A stretch of 64,000 bases of DNA from an uncultured Bacilli bacterium (GTDB lineage: Bacteria > Bacillota_I > Bacilli_A > RF39 > UBA660), in the NCBI GenBank assembly GCA_934085585.1, contig CAKOHI010000007.1, forward strand, positions 1 through 64,000, given 5' to 3'. Below are positions 1-8,342 of this stretch, piece by piece; position 1 is the first letter of the stretch, and the number at the start of each line of letters is the position of its first letter. The translations under genes and the position numbers were made by a program. Under the pieces are notes generated by a model. The model was not told the DNA's origin and ran no database searches. It was given only the letters and a program-made list of their open reading frames with translations.

Positions 1-20
1 TCAATACTCTCCTTTCCTTT
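1..20 (-). promoter_or_regulatory. RBS of a gene starting off the left edge
   Basis: On the minus strand this reads AAAGGAAAGGAGAGTATTGA, an excellent Shine-Dalgarno followed by a normal spacer. The start codon must therefore lie a few bases to the left of base 1. Nothing of the protein is visible, so its identity is unknown. Confidence 0.6.
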
Positions 21-153
21 AGTTTTTCATAAGTCATACACTTATCAATTTAAATTAAAATTTTATTAAAAAATGTTCCAAAATGTACAAAGCATTTAGT
101 AAAAATTTCTTTTATTTTCAAGTATTCAAGTGTGTTTTTTCATGACTCCCCAC

Positions 154-243
154 TTACCACGAAACGGAAACCTTTGAAAAACTTTCTTGGCTACCATTAT
201 TTTTCTTTTCTTGTCTCATTTTTCTTTTTTGATACATATCCAT
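154..243 (-). CDS. 29-aa basic small ORF, possibly the decayed 5' end of a larger gene
   Basis: The ORF starts ATG (MDMYQKRKMRQEKK...) 6 nt downstream of the maf stop and ends at a TAA after the residues SKVSVSW. It is lysine/arginine rich with no membrane segment, and the SD is weak (AAGAAAGTGA). I do not recognise the family. The tail KVSVSW, followed after the stop by bases that could encode G, H, K and T residues, is faintly like the start of RbgA/YlqF GTPases (WxPGHMAK). It may be a decayed N-terminus rather than a working peptide. This is speculation. Confidence 0.3.
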   Translation of the reverse strand: MDMYQKRKMRQEKKNNGSQESFSKVSVSW

Positions 244-248
244 TTAAA

Positions 249-845
249 TCACTTTCTTTTTTCAAAATCCAAATCAGTTACACTATATCCAAGTTCTTTT
301 AATTTATTATATATTATACTAGGAGAAATACCTAATAAAGTATTATAATCACCTTCAATTTTATCTATAAACAGAGATGCTTTACCTAATGGTACAAATC
401 CACAACATTTAAAAATTTTTTCTTCATTATTTACATACCATTCTATTTCTTCTTCTTTTATTTCATTAAAATACACATCTGCTTTAGAACTTGAACATAT
501 AATTTTTTCTTTATATAAATCAATTAATGTTATTCCCGTATATGCTGTACATTTATTATTTGACAATTCTTTTAAATTTAAATATGCTTCTTCTTTACTT
601 TTGGGTTTCTCATATATTTTATTATTACAATATATAATGGTATCTGCAGAAATAATTATCGCTTTGCTATCAATTTGTTTCTTAACAGATTTAGCTTTAT
701 TTAACGAAAGCTCTTCAACATATTTATTAGGACTAGTTTTATTACTTTCTTCAGGTTCATTGCTAGTAATAACATCATATTTTAGTCCTATCATATTAAA
801 AATATCTTGTCTTTGTTTTGAAGACGAAGCTAATATTATTCTCAT
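249..845 (-). CDS. maf: Maf-family nucleotide pyrophosphatase
   Basis: Maf hydrolyses non-canonical or modified nucleoside triphosphates to monophosphates in the cytoplasm. The 198-aa length is normal for the family. The N-terminal ASSSKQR segment (residues 6-12) matches the Maf substrate-binding signature. SADTI with catalytic Asp68, followed by EKP near residue 80, matches the central signature. The start ATG has a good AGGTGG SD at 848-858. The gene lies directly downstream of a broken dinD in the same orientation. In Bacillus, maf neighbours radC/mreB, which is not the case here. Confidence 0.93.
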   Translation of the reverse strand: MRIILASSSKQRQDIFNMIGLKYDVITSNEPEESNKTSPNKYVEELSLNKAKSVKKQIDSKAIIISADTIIYCNNKIYEKPKSKEEAYLNLKELSNNKCTAYTGITLIDLYKEKIICSSSKADVYFNEIKEEEIEWYVNNEEKIFKCCGFVPLGKASLFIDKIEGDYNTLLGISPSIIYNKLKELGYSVTDLDFEKRK

Positions 846-857
846 TTTATACCACCT

Positions 858-1236
858 TTACTTTATTCCTTCAAGTTTCTTATTTTCTTTATTTTCTAAT
901 TGTTTCTTTTCTCTTTCTAATTCTTTTAAGCTCTTTTTAGATGCTGGCATTTATTCAGGCATCATTCCACCAATATCTGCAATTGCCTTTCTAACTTTTT
1001 TTCCTTCACCAGTTCTTATTGGCTTGTTGATTTCAACAACCCAATCTTCTTCGCTTGAAACGCTATTATTTGCAGCTAAAACTGCTTTAGCTATTACTTT
1101 TTTGAAAATTTCTCCAATCTTTGTATTCTAAAACTTTAAAAAGTTCTCTAGCGAACCAATACTCGTTTTTATATTCATCAACATGTTTTATATTTTCAAA
1201 AATCTTATTTGTGTAATCAGTTTCAATTATATCCAT
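858..1236 (-). pseudogene. dinD: Remnant of dinD (DNA-damage-inducible protein D family)
   Basis: From the ATG at 1236, with a strong GGAGGTAATA SD, the first ~47 codons encode a DinD-like start (...EYWFARELFKVLEYKDW) up to about 1105. A +1 shift in an A-rich run then moves the reading to another frame, which continues KVIAKAVLAANNS and INKPI. About 180 residues of the family's middle are missing: the frame jumps to VRKAIADIGG, the DinD C-terminal signature. That part is cut by an in-frame TAA at 953-955 before KKSLKELEREKK. A frameshift, a large internal deletion and a nonsense codon together mean the gene is dead. The family is associated with SOS induction and is often mobile. Confidence 0.75.
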
Positions 1237-1276
1237 TATTACCTCCATTTCTGTCACTTGTATTCTTTGAAATTTT

Positions 1277-1738
1277 TTATTTAATTAATCCGCCATTGCA
1301 TTTTAATTCATATATTTTTTCATTATTTTTGTATATGGTTTCAATTCCACTAAAACTGTTAATATCCCCGTTTACTTCAAATGAATATTTATATTCACCA
1401 TTTATCAATTCTTTTGGTCCTCTTACGGGAATTATATCTTTATCTTTTCCGACATTCATTAATGCTGGACGTAATGCTTTATCCATTGTTTCTTCTCCTA
1501 GGGTTTTATCTAGAGTTACACCATAATAATTCATACCCCAATAAGTTTTATCATCTACATAAACAACTTCTTCTCCGATAAAATTAGTACCCCCAAAATA
1601 TGTATCATGATATACCATTTTATCTTTTTTATATTCATAATCCTTAGAATTTTGCCTTGTATTTGATACTTTTTCTACATTTTCATTAGCATATGTTTGT
1701 TTTTTTGCTTCAATTAAGAATTCTTCTAAATTAATCAT
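1277..1738 (-). CDS. DUF5680 family protein
   Basis: This 153-aa soluble protein has no signal peptide. Features typical of DUF5680 are visible: an N-terminal FLIEAKKQTYA, a central YHDTYFGGTNFIGEE, then YWGMNYYG, RGPKELINGEY and a C-terminal CNGG. The domain is common in Bacillota, often next to or fused to XRE regulators, and its function is unknown. The start ATG follows an AGAAGGTAAAAA SD. It precedes the dinD remnant with a short gap, so the two may once have been co-transcribed. Confidence 0.75.
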   Translation of the reverse strand: MINLEEFLIEAKKQTYANENVEKVSNTRQNSKDYEYKKDKMVYHDTYFGGTNFIGEEVVYVDDKTYWGMNYYGVTLDKTLGEETMDKALRPALMNVGKDKDIIPVRGPKELINGEYKYSFEVNGDINSFSGIETIYKNNEKIYELKCNGGLIK

Positions 1739-2079
1739 TTTTTACCTTCTTTCTTTTTTTACCATTCTTTATGATAATGTTTACAATTAAAATTTTCTTC
1801 TTTTTACAAAAATTTATTATACCATTTATTTATATTATCTCATAGTTTTTTTATTTAATTTTATCTTTTCTTTACATTATTATCTATTAATTATTTAACT
1901 ATTTTTTGATATTAATTTAATTTCTTGTTAGACAATAATTTTTCAATGTAATTATCATAACATGTGTTCGGCTACTAATCAAGACGTAATTAATACTTTT
2001 TACAAAATTTTTTTTAGAAACAGCAGCATGAATTTAAAACTTAAAAAAATCCTCAAAAATTTATTGAGAATTTTTTACT
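1739..2079. other. Intergenic stretch with no supported gene
   Basis: About 340 bp of very AT-rich sequence lies between the DUF5680 gene and the truncated histidine phosphatase. Apart from the terminator-like hairpin at 2044-2078 I see no ribosome-binding site plus ORF and no RNA gene. A plus-strand ORF across 1962-2165 has no SD and lies over minus-strand coding sequence. Confidence 0.5.
2044..2078 (-). terminator. Intrinsic terminator, probably bidirectional
   Basis: CTCAA and TTGAG arms, extended by A/T pairs, form a hairpin around an AT loop with A-runs on one side and T-runs on the other. It lies just past the stop of the truncated histidine phosphatase and would end the kinase-like operon. 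Confidence 0.55.
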
Positions 2080-2145
2080 CTATGCACTATATTTTTTCAT
2101 TACATTATAAGGTACTTCTCCGTGTCTCACTAAATAAACTTTCAT
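2080..2145 (-). pseudogene. 5' stub of a histidine phosphatase (phosphoglycerate-mutase-like) gene
   Basis: An ATG two bases after the upstream stop, preceded by a GGAGAAT SD, encodes MKVYLVRHGEVPYN, the classic RHG motif start of the histidine phosphatase superfamily. A TAG ends the frame after only 21 residues, where a working enzyme has about 180-220. No continuation was seen in other frames before the terminator at 2044-2078, so the rest was deleted. Confidence 0.65.
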
Positions 2146-2147
2146 TT

Positions 2148-2666
2148 TTAATTCTCCATCTTTAAATAATAATTATTTTCTAATAAATAGTCTTCTAAAT
2201 TTTTACCTTTGTCTAATTCAATTTTAAAATGTTTATTATTTTTAAATTGTTCATATCTTTTGTCATAACTATTAAATATGTTTTCTATATAATCCATGTT
2301 ATTGCCTCTTTTAATAAATCGATTTTTATATTCTTTTAACGCTTCTTTACTTGGAAAACACAAATAATAGTCAATACCATATTTTTCATAAATTGGTAAA
2401 ATTTCATCAGGATGAATCCAGACTAAAACAATATCATAATTATTTATGGCAGATTTTATTGCCTTAATGTAATTTTCAGGAAACTCTTTATTTTTTATCC
2501 TATTTTTAGTACCTTTTAATTTTTCTAAATCAGTTTTATCAACATTACTATAATCCCATTTATAAATACTACTTTCTATATCAATAACATTTTTATATTT
2601 TTTGGCTAAAGTAGTTTTTCCCACTCCAGCAAAGCCAGCGATTACTAAACCTTTTTTATTTTCCAT
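2148..2666 (-). CDS. P-loop nucleotide/nucleoside kinase-like protein
   Basis: This 172-aa soluble protein has a Walker A motif GFAGVGKTT at residues 11-19. It is followed by a short acidic segment (VIDIESS) and an internal VLVWIHPDE resembling a Walker B strand. The size and layout fit small P-loop kinases of the adenylate/shikimate type, but no substrate-defining motif is clear. The SD GGAGGTATC precedes the ATG. The next ORF downstream is the histidine phosphatase stub, so a kinase/phosphatase pair may have existed here. Confidence 0.7.
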   Translation of the reverse strand: MENKKGLVIAGFAGVGKTTLAKKYKNVIDIESSIYKWDYSNVDKTDLEKLKGTKNRIKNKEFPENYIKAIKSAINNYDIVLVWIHPDEILPIYEKYGIDYYLCFPSKEALKEYKNRFIKRGNNMDYIENIFNSYDKRYEQFKNNKHFKIELDKGKNLEDYLLENNYYLKMEN

Positions 2667-2685
2667 GATACCTCCATTTTTACTT

Positions 2686-3716
2686 TTAAATATAATCCTT
2701 AAACACTTTTTTATTTATTTTGTTTGCTATTACATAAGTTATCAATAATAAAACAATTAATGAAACTGCTAAATACTTAAATGATGTAATACCACGTATA
2801 ACACATTTTCTACATATTAACCATGTAAATACTTGAAAAATACTTCTTTCTATAAAGTACACTTTATTTACTAAAATCCATTTTGATCTATCACCACAGG
2901 AATATGCACTCATGATTGATCCCCAGATAGGGTCTCCGAGTGTTGATGTAACCGCAGACAAAAGGTATGCCACTAAAAGGCCTTGCCAAGATAATGTTAT
3001 TGATGCTATTAAAAGTGCTATGACATCAACCAAAGCAGCAACTGTTTCTGATAACAACAATTTCTTTTTGCGTTTTATTTTTTCTAATAATTTTCCCGAA
3101 ATTACAAATAAAAGGAGTGATTCAAGAATGGTATAACTTGCTTCTATGTAGCCCACTTTTTTTGTAATTAAAGGAGTTATTTCTGTTAAGGCTCCAAGTC
3201 CGATACACCACAAGCCTGCAAGTATGGCAAAAAAAGATGTAGCTAAAATAATATTATTTTTTTCTTTTTTAGGTATTTCTTTATTCTTATCAATTGCTTC
3301 CATTATATCTTCATTTGGAATTTCTTTTAAACTAAAACAGAAAACAGTTTCTATTATTATCAAAATAAAAAAACTAAAAAAGTATATGCGAGGACTTAAA
3401 TCATAAACAAATTGACTTATAATTAAACCTAGTGTCCCCCCGATTACTGAGAATCTTTCTTCTTCTATAAAACAAAATGGTTCATAATCTTTGTTTTGAG
3501 TATTTAGTTTTGTTAAAGAGGAATTTTTAATTTCTTTTATTAATCCTAAAAGAATCGTAAATAAATATATTGTATAAATATTTCTACAGCTACCCATAGG
3601 GTTACGTTTTTAGCAAGAAGAAAAAGTACAATAACTCTGATAAAATAATAATAATTAAATGATGAGGTTAGGGTACTATACCTAATCATCTTAAGATAAT
3701 CCTTTTTGGTAGACAT
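2686..3716 (-). pseudogene. MFS transporter, frameshifted near its N-terminus
   Basis: A well-placed start at 3716 (AAAAAGGAGTTATAA then ATG) opens a 56-residue frame ending at 3546-3548. It encodes a first membrane segment and the MFS-like LAKNVTLWVAVEIF. From about 3597 a different frame reads the rest (to 2686): a multi-pass protein with about ten hydrophobic segments and long inner loops, including WQGLLVAYLLSAVTSTLGDP. The two frames overlap between 3548 and 3597, where a single-base indel would join them into a ~340-aa major facilitator. Either the gene is dead or there is a sequencing/assembly error. The substrate is unknown. Confidence 0.7.
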
Positions 3717-3827
3717 TTATAACTCCTTTTTAAATATTACACTTGTACATTTACATGGTTTATTTTGACAGACATTACAATAATCACCTAGATTCTTAAT
3801 ACCTAGCAATCTTTTATTCGGAAACAT
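3717..3827 (-). CDS. 36-aa cysteine-rich small ORF
   Basis: Reads MFPNKRLLGIKNLGDYCNVC and then a CxC pair, ending in FKKEL with its TAA directly touching the MFS start ATG. The Cys spacing C-x2-C-x4-C-x-C suggests a metal-binding knuckle. The SD (GAAGA) is weak, so this could instead be the surviving C-terminus of a longer lost protein. I do not recognise the family. Confidence 0.3.
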   Translation of the reverse strand: MFPNKRLLGIKNLGDYCNVCQNKPCKCTSVIFKKEL

Positions 3828-3911
3828 TCTTCGAAATCATATTTTTTCATTAATGGTGCAATATTAAATTTTTAACTTTCTTTAATAAAATTTTATTATA
3901 TCATGATAACA

Positions 3912-3939
3912 AAAAAGAAAAAAGATGATTTCTCATCTT
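3912..3939 (-). terminator. Intrinsic terminator of the lipoprotein gene
   Basis: On the minus strand AAGATGA and TCATCTT form a 7-bp stem with a short loop, followed by TTTTTTCTTTTTT. It overlaps the stop codon of the lipoprotein. Confidence 0.75.
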
Positions 3940-4474
3940 ATTCAGTACATGTGTATACTTCTCCACCAGCATAATCATTTTTTATACTTTCTTTAGTCAT
4001 ACTAGAAACGGTATTTTTGTTATAATCGCTTTCTAAATCAGCAGTTTTTGTAATAACAATTTTTTTATCTTTTGTACTTATTTGACATGATTTAAAACCA
4101 TATTCGCTATAATTACCACATTTATTTTCATAGAATTTTTTTTCATCTTCCATATTATAGCCATCGATTAAATATTCATAAGTAATAATTTCATAATAAG
4201 CAATTAATTTATCCCCAGATTTATTAAAATCATAAAGTTTTTTAGTTATTTCATTTATGGCTACTGGACTTTCTGATCTTTTAGCTTTGTCTGTTCCAAT
4301 AAACATTCCTTTTTCATTACGATTTTCTAAATCATATTGTTTAATTTTTTCTGATTTAGAACATTCAATTTTATTAGTGAATGAAATTTGTGATGGGTCG
4401 TCATTATTAGTTTTTTTTGAACCACACCCTGTAAGCAAAAGAATTACCCCGATTACTATTAAACCTTTTTTCAT
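3938..4474 (-). CDS. Secreted lipoprotein of unknown function
   Basis: The 178-aa protein begins MKKGLIVIGVILLLTGCGSK, a lipoprotein signal with lipobox LTGC (lipidated Cys17). It should sit on the outer face of the membrane. The mature part is charged, lacks further membrane spans, and contains several cysteines (for example in YENKCGNYSEYGFKSC and the terminal YTCTE) that could pair. No family was recognised. It is a single-gene unit with a strong SD (AAAGGAGGAACAA) and its own terminator. Confidence 0.85.
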   Translation of the reverse strand: MKKGLIVIGVILLLTGCGSKKTNNDDPSQISFTNKIECSKSEKIKQYDLENRNEKGMFIGTDKAKRSESPVAINEITKKLYDFNKSGDKLIAYYEIITYEYLIDGYNMEDEKKFYENKCGNYSEYGFKSCQISTKDKKIVITKTADLESDYNKNTVSSMTKESIKNDYAGGEVYTCTE

Positions 4475-4728
4475 TTGTTCCTCCTTTCTTATTTTCTTAA
4501 TTATAACAAAATATTAGTGGATAAACAATCTATTTAACATTTTGTCAAACTTAAAATCATATGTTTCTTTCTTGTATTTTTTTATCTACAATTATTTGTA
4601 CAAGTCACTTGCTATAATTTTTTTAATTTTCATGTTTCATATTGAATATCTAATTTTGTTTAGATTTTTAATTTTACCTATTAAGTAAGGTGATTTAGAA
4701 AAGACTATGTATTGATGTAAACTATATT

Positions 4729-5478
4729 CTAAATTTCGATTGAATAATTTTTAAGGGTATTCTTTACTTTTGCAATAAATATTTCATCATTTGTATCCAT
4801 TACTTTTTTTCTTATTTTATTTATATCTATTTCATCAGGTACTGCACATATTAATTCTGTTAAATAGTAGTCATCTTTTATTTTAATATAGTAGTCTTCA
4901 ATTAAAGAATAATCAAACTCTTTTTTACTATAATTAAGTGCTAAACGCCATAGCCATTCTCTTTCATCTTTTTCTATTCCAGCTTTAACAATTTTTTCAA
5001 ATTTTTCTTGATCAATTTGTGGTGGCATTGGAACACTTATGTACTTGGCAATAAATTCTAATAGTTCATAATCACTCATAGACTCCCAATAATAATTTAA
5101 TAAAGTGTTATCTGCAAGTAATGTATATAAGTTTTTATATAATTTACCACCATCTTTAGTTTTCTTTTTTTCTTCAATAAAATATTTTTTTCTTTTTGCT
5201 ATTTTTTCTTTTATATCTTTTTCAAGATTTTCAGATTCTAAAATTTTATTTATATCACTAACAATTTTTTCAATGGTTGCTAATCTATTTTTTTCTATTT
5301 CATCAATTTCATTTGCAGTTTTATCTTTTATTATTTTTATATTATTAATCAGTTTATTAATGGATACTTTTTCGTCATTATTAAAATTACTTAAATTTAG
5401 ATTTTCTAATCTATTTAAAAGTTCATCACTATTTATAAACCTATTTATATATTTATACATTAAGTCTACTAAATCCAT
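4729..5478 (-). CDS. Hypothetical 249-aa coiled-coil protein
   Basis: Soluble and rich in Lys, Glu and Ile, with a long predicted helical or coiled-coil stretch over roughly residues 50-110 (repeated EIEKNRLATIEKIVSDI-like heptads). A more ordered, Trp-containing C-terminal half (REWLWRLALNYSK) follows. The family was not recognised. The start ATG is two bases after the lepB stop, so it is almost certainly co-translated with the signal peptidase, although its own SD is poor. No catalytic motif is seen. Confidence 0.8.
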   Translation of the reverse strand: MDLVDLMYKYINRFINSDELLNRLENLNLSNFNNDEKVSINKLINNIKIIKDKTANEIDEIEKNRLATIEKIVSDINKILESENLEKDIKEKIAKRKKYFIEEKKKTKDGGKLYKNLYTLLADNTLLNYYWESMSDYELLEFIAKYISVPMPPQIDQEKFEKIVKAGIEKDEREWLWRLALNYSKKEFDYSLIEDYYIKIKDDYYLTELICAVPDEIDINKIRKKVMDTNDEIFIAKVKNTLKNYSIEI

Positions 5479-5480
5479 AA

Positions 5481-5963
5481 TTATACTGTACCTATTTTAG
5501 TAAAGGGAAATAATCTAAATATTATTTTTCCTTTTATTTCACTTTCTTTTATAGGTCCAAAGTATCTAGAATCTTTACTTATTAATCTATTATCTCCCAA
5601 AATAAAATATTCATCACTATCTAATGTAATTTTGTTATAGTCACTAGTTTCTCCATAAGCATATGTATCTTCAATGACTTTATCATTAATATAAATTTCA
5701 CCATTTTTTATTGCTACAGTATCACCAGGCATTCCTATTACTCTTTTAATTATTTTTTCATTATCTTTTTCTTCATGAAGAACAATTATATCATTTCTTT
5801 TGACATTTCCTAATTTATATAAAAGCAGGATATCACCATTTTTTAATGTTTGCTTCATGCTATCACCGTCAACTCGTACCGGGGTAATAATAAAAGTTCT
5901 TAATAAAACTACAAAAATTATTATTAATACATATGGTACTAATTCCTTTATTACTTTTTTCAT
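5481..5963 (-). CDS. lepB: Signal peptidase I (P-type, Ser/Lys)
   Basis: Removes signal peptides from Sec/Tat-exported proteins at the outer face of the membrane. It has one N-terminal membrane anchor (residues ~8-26). Catalytic Ser35 lies in GDSM, Lys73 in KRVIGMPGD, and the structural GDNR box follows near residue 124. At 160 aa it is a compact member. The SD AAAGGAGAG precedes the ATG, and rplS lies 31 bp upstream, as in several Bacilli. It differs from the SipW-type enzyme at 28666-29130, which has His in place of the Lys. Confidence 0.95.
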   Translation of the reverse strand: MKKVIKELVPYVLIIIFVVLLRTFIITPVRVDGDSMKQTLKNGDILLLYKLGNVKRNDIIVLHEEKDNEKIIKRVIGMPGDTVAIKNGEIYINDKVIEDTYAYGETSDYNKITLDSDEYFILGDNRLISKDSRYFGPIKESEIKGKIIFRLFPFTKIGTV

Positions 5964-5994
5964 AACTCTCCTTTAAACGAAAGAAAGGAAAGAA

Positions 5995-6336
5995 TTAACT
6001 TCTTTCCTTAACTTTATATTCTTTACGCATTTTTTTGATAAAGTTAAGTTTTGCTCTACGAACTTTACCTTTTTTGATTACTACAATCTTGTCGATTGTT
6101 GGAGTATTAACTGGGAATATTCTTTCTACACCAACAGTTCCGCTTTTCTTACGTACTGTAAATGTTTCTGAAACTCCACCACCTCTTTTAGCGATTACTA
6201 ATCCTTCAAAAGATTGGATTCTTTCCTTTTTTCCTTCTTTTACCCAAACATCAACTCTAACTGTGTCCCCAACTCTAAATTCTGGAACATCTTTGCGAAT
6301 ATGTTTTTCAGCAATTTTGTCTACTAAATTTGCCAT
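5995..6336 (-). CDS. rplS: 50S ribosomal protein L19
   Basis: bL19 sits at the 30S-50S interface. The full 113-aa protein is present, with the typical FRVGDTVRVDVWVKEG, RIQSFEGLVIAKRGGG, TVRKKSGTVGVERIFP and the basic tail RRAKLNFIKKMRKEYKVKE. A strong SD (AAGGAGGTAAAAAG) precedes the ATG. In many Bacilli rplS follows trmD; here trmD-rimM is about 18 kb away, so that operon has been split. Confidence 0.97.
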   Translation of the reverse strand: MANLVDKIAEKHIRKDVPEFRVGDTVRVDVWVKEGKKERIQSFEGLVIAKRGGGVSETFTVRKKSGTVGVERIFPVNTPTIDKIVVIKKGKVRRAKLNFIKKMRKEYKVKERS

Positions 6337-6445
6337 CTTTTTACCTCCTTATTTTATTACCTATAATCATATAAAATATTTATAGCGGATTATATACCTT
6401 TTTTGGGTCAACAATATATTATCATAAATTATCAAACTATGCAAG

Positions 6446-7498
6446 TTAAAATAGTCTAATTATATCTTTTATTGTTATATAAACCATTAATAGTAGTAGC
6501 AAGAAAAATCCAACCATGTGACACGCATTTTCAAATTTTGCATTTATTGGTTTTCTTCTTATAGTTTCTACTAAAAGGAAGAATACTCTGCCTCCATCAA
6601 ATGCGGGAAATGGTAATATATTAATAAATCCAACATTAATTGATAAGAATGCTGTTATATACATCATATAGTTAAGTCCTAGAGCTACTCCATCATCTAT
6701 AACTTTATACATTCCTACTGGGCCTGATAATGCACTTGTTGAAATTTTACCTGTAAGAAGTCCTCCAACAGTTAACCACATAGATTCTACAATACTTTCA
6801 AATTTTTGGAAAGCGTATTTGATCGAACCAAAGAATCCAGTTAATTTATTATTTTCTACCTCAATACCAAATACTTGACGTTCATTACCATCGGCATCTT
6901 TTTCAACTTTAGGCACTACTTTATAAGTATCTTTACTGCCATCTTCATGCTTTACTTCAAATGTATAATAATCATTTTTATTTTTCATAACTAGTATTAT
7001 TTGAGCTACATCCCAGGTAGTAACCTTATGATCATTAATAGCAATTATTGTATCTCCGGCTTTTATTCCAGCTTCAGCCATTGGATAGTTTTCTACAGCT
7101 TTTTTTACCACAGGTTTAAGGGTACTTCCGCCCCAGATTAAACTGCTTATAAATAAAAGAACTATGGCTAAAATAAAATTATTTACAACTCCGGCAACAA
7201 GAATAATTAATCTTTGCCACCAAGGTTTATTGCACATGTAATCTTCTTTTTTTATCTTTTCATCGGCATCTTCATAAACTTCACCAGCCATTGATACAAA
7301 TCCTCCGATTGGAAATGCTCTTATATTATAATCAATTTTATCTTTACCTTTGTGAGTATGAATAATTGGTCCCATACCTATTGAAAACTCATAGATGTGT
7401 ACTTTAAACTTTTTAGCCCAGATAAAATGTCCAAATTCATGAACTAAAATAATAATTCCTAAAATGAATATTAATATTAATAATGATATAATCCACAT
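6446..7498 (-). CDS. rseP: Intramembrane zinc metalloprotease RseP (site-2 protease)
   Basis: Cleaves membrane-embedded substrates such as anti-sigma factors and remnant signal peptides. The zinc motif HEFGH is at residues 20-24 in the first transmembrane segment. A PDZ domain lies around residues 118-200 (IKAGDTIIAINDHKV). The second active-site motif PFPAFDGGR has Asp301, and a final membrane segment ends the 350-aa protein. It follows cdsA by about 10 bp. The Bacilli order cdsA-dxr-rseP is kept without dxr. Confidence 0.95.
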   Translation of the reverse strand: MWIISLLILIFILGIIILVHEFGHFIWAKKFKVHIYEFSIGMGPIIHTHKGKDKIDYNIRAFPIGGFVSMAGEVYEDADEKIKKEDYMCNKPWWQRLIILVAGVVNNFILAIVLLFISSLIWGGSTLKPVVKKAVENYPMAEAGIKAGDTIIAINDHKVTTWDVAQIILVMKNKNDYYTFEVKHEDGSKDTYKVVPKVEKDADGNERQVFGIEVENNKLTGFFGSIKYAFQKFESIVESMWLTVGGLLTGKISTSALSGPVGMYKVIDDGVALGLNYMMYITAFLSINVGFINILPFPAFDGGRVFFLLVETIRRKPINAKFENACHMVGFFLLLLLMVYITIKDIIRLF

Positions 7499-7508
7499 AG
7501 TATCCTCC

Positions 7509-8291
7509 CTAAAACATTAATAAAAACATATATGCTATAAATACAAATATACTACTGTCAAGACGATCTAATATTCCTCCATGACCTGGCATTATATTTG
7601 AAAAATCTTTAATTTCATTTTCTCTTTTTACTTTACTCATTATTAAGTCACCAATTTGACCTATAATAGATAGAATAATTGTTATAGCTATAATTTTAAT
7701 GGTAATTTTCCCAAAAAACAATTTATAAATTATAGACCCAACTAAACTGCCACAAATTAAACCACCAATTGAACCTTCCCAAGTTTTATTTGGACTTATT
7801 TTAACACACATTTTATGTTTACCAAATTTAGATCCTATCAAATAAGCAAATATATCATTTATCATTGGTATTGCTAGTAGAAATATAAAAATATTTAGTC
7901 CACGTAATCTAATAGTGTTAAAAGCATTAAATGCTAATCCTAAAAATATGGTTGCACCTAAAAGATAAATTGCATCCTTTGTATTATAAGTATTAGTATA
8001 AAATATAGTTGGTATAATTAAAAATAATGTAATCATTGCTATAATTTGATATGAGAACCCATCATAAACTGATATATCATTATTACATATAATTAATGAT
8101 AACATACATATTAATCCCACTATTGACATTACAGTTGGTATTTTTCCATGAGATTTTGATAAATCTAATATTTCTTTATATCCTAATGCTGCTATTAAAG
8201 AAAGTCCTAATGTAAAATATATTCCCCCTAATAATATTAAAGGGACTACTATTATTAATGCTATAACAGCACTTATTATTCTTGTTTTCAT
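7509..8291 (-). CDS. cdsA: Phosphatidate cytidylyltransferase
   Basis: Makes CDP-diacylglycerol from phosphatidate and CTP, the branch point of phospholipid synthesis. About seven hydrophobic segments precede the family signature: SPNKTWEGSIGG, then IMPGHGGILDRLDSSIF near the C-terminus. An ATG at 8303 is in frame, but its codons GAG GAA are part of the sequence GGAGGAAAAA that serves as SD for the ATG at 8291. I therefore place the start at 8291 (260 aa, MKTRIISAVIALI). It is in one operon with rseP. Confidence 0.94.
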   Translation of the reverse strand: MKTRIISAVIALIIVVPLILLGGIYFTLGLSLIAALGYKEILDLSKSHGKIPTVMSIVGLICMLSLIICNNDISVYDGFSYQIIAMITLFLIIPTIFYTNTYNTKDAIYLLGATIFLGLAFNAFNTIRLRGLNIFIFLLAIPMINDIFAYLIGSKFGKHKMCVKISPNKTWEGSIGGLICGSLVGSIIYKLFFGKITIKIIAITIILSIIGQIGDLIMSKVKRENEIKDFSNIMPGHGGILDRLDSSIFVFIAYMFLLMF

Positions 8292-8342
8292 TTTTTCCTC
8301 CATTATAAGTATACTATGTTATATTAAATATTGCAAAACAAA

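Noticed and set aside
601..1131. 176-codon plus-strand ORF across maf and the dinD remnant
   Set aside because: It is antisense to clear minus-strand coding sequence, has no SD, and its composition is the hydrophobic shadow typical of AT-rich antisense frames.
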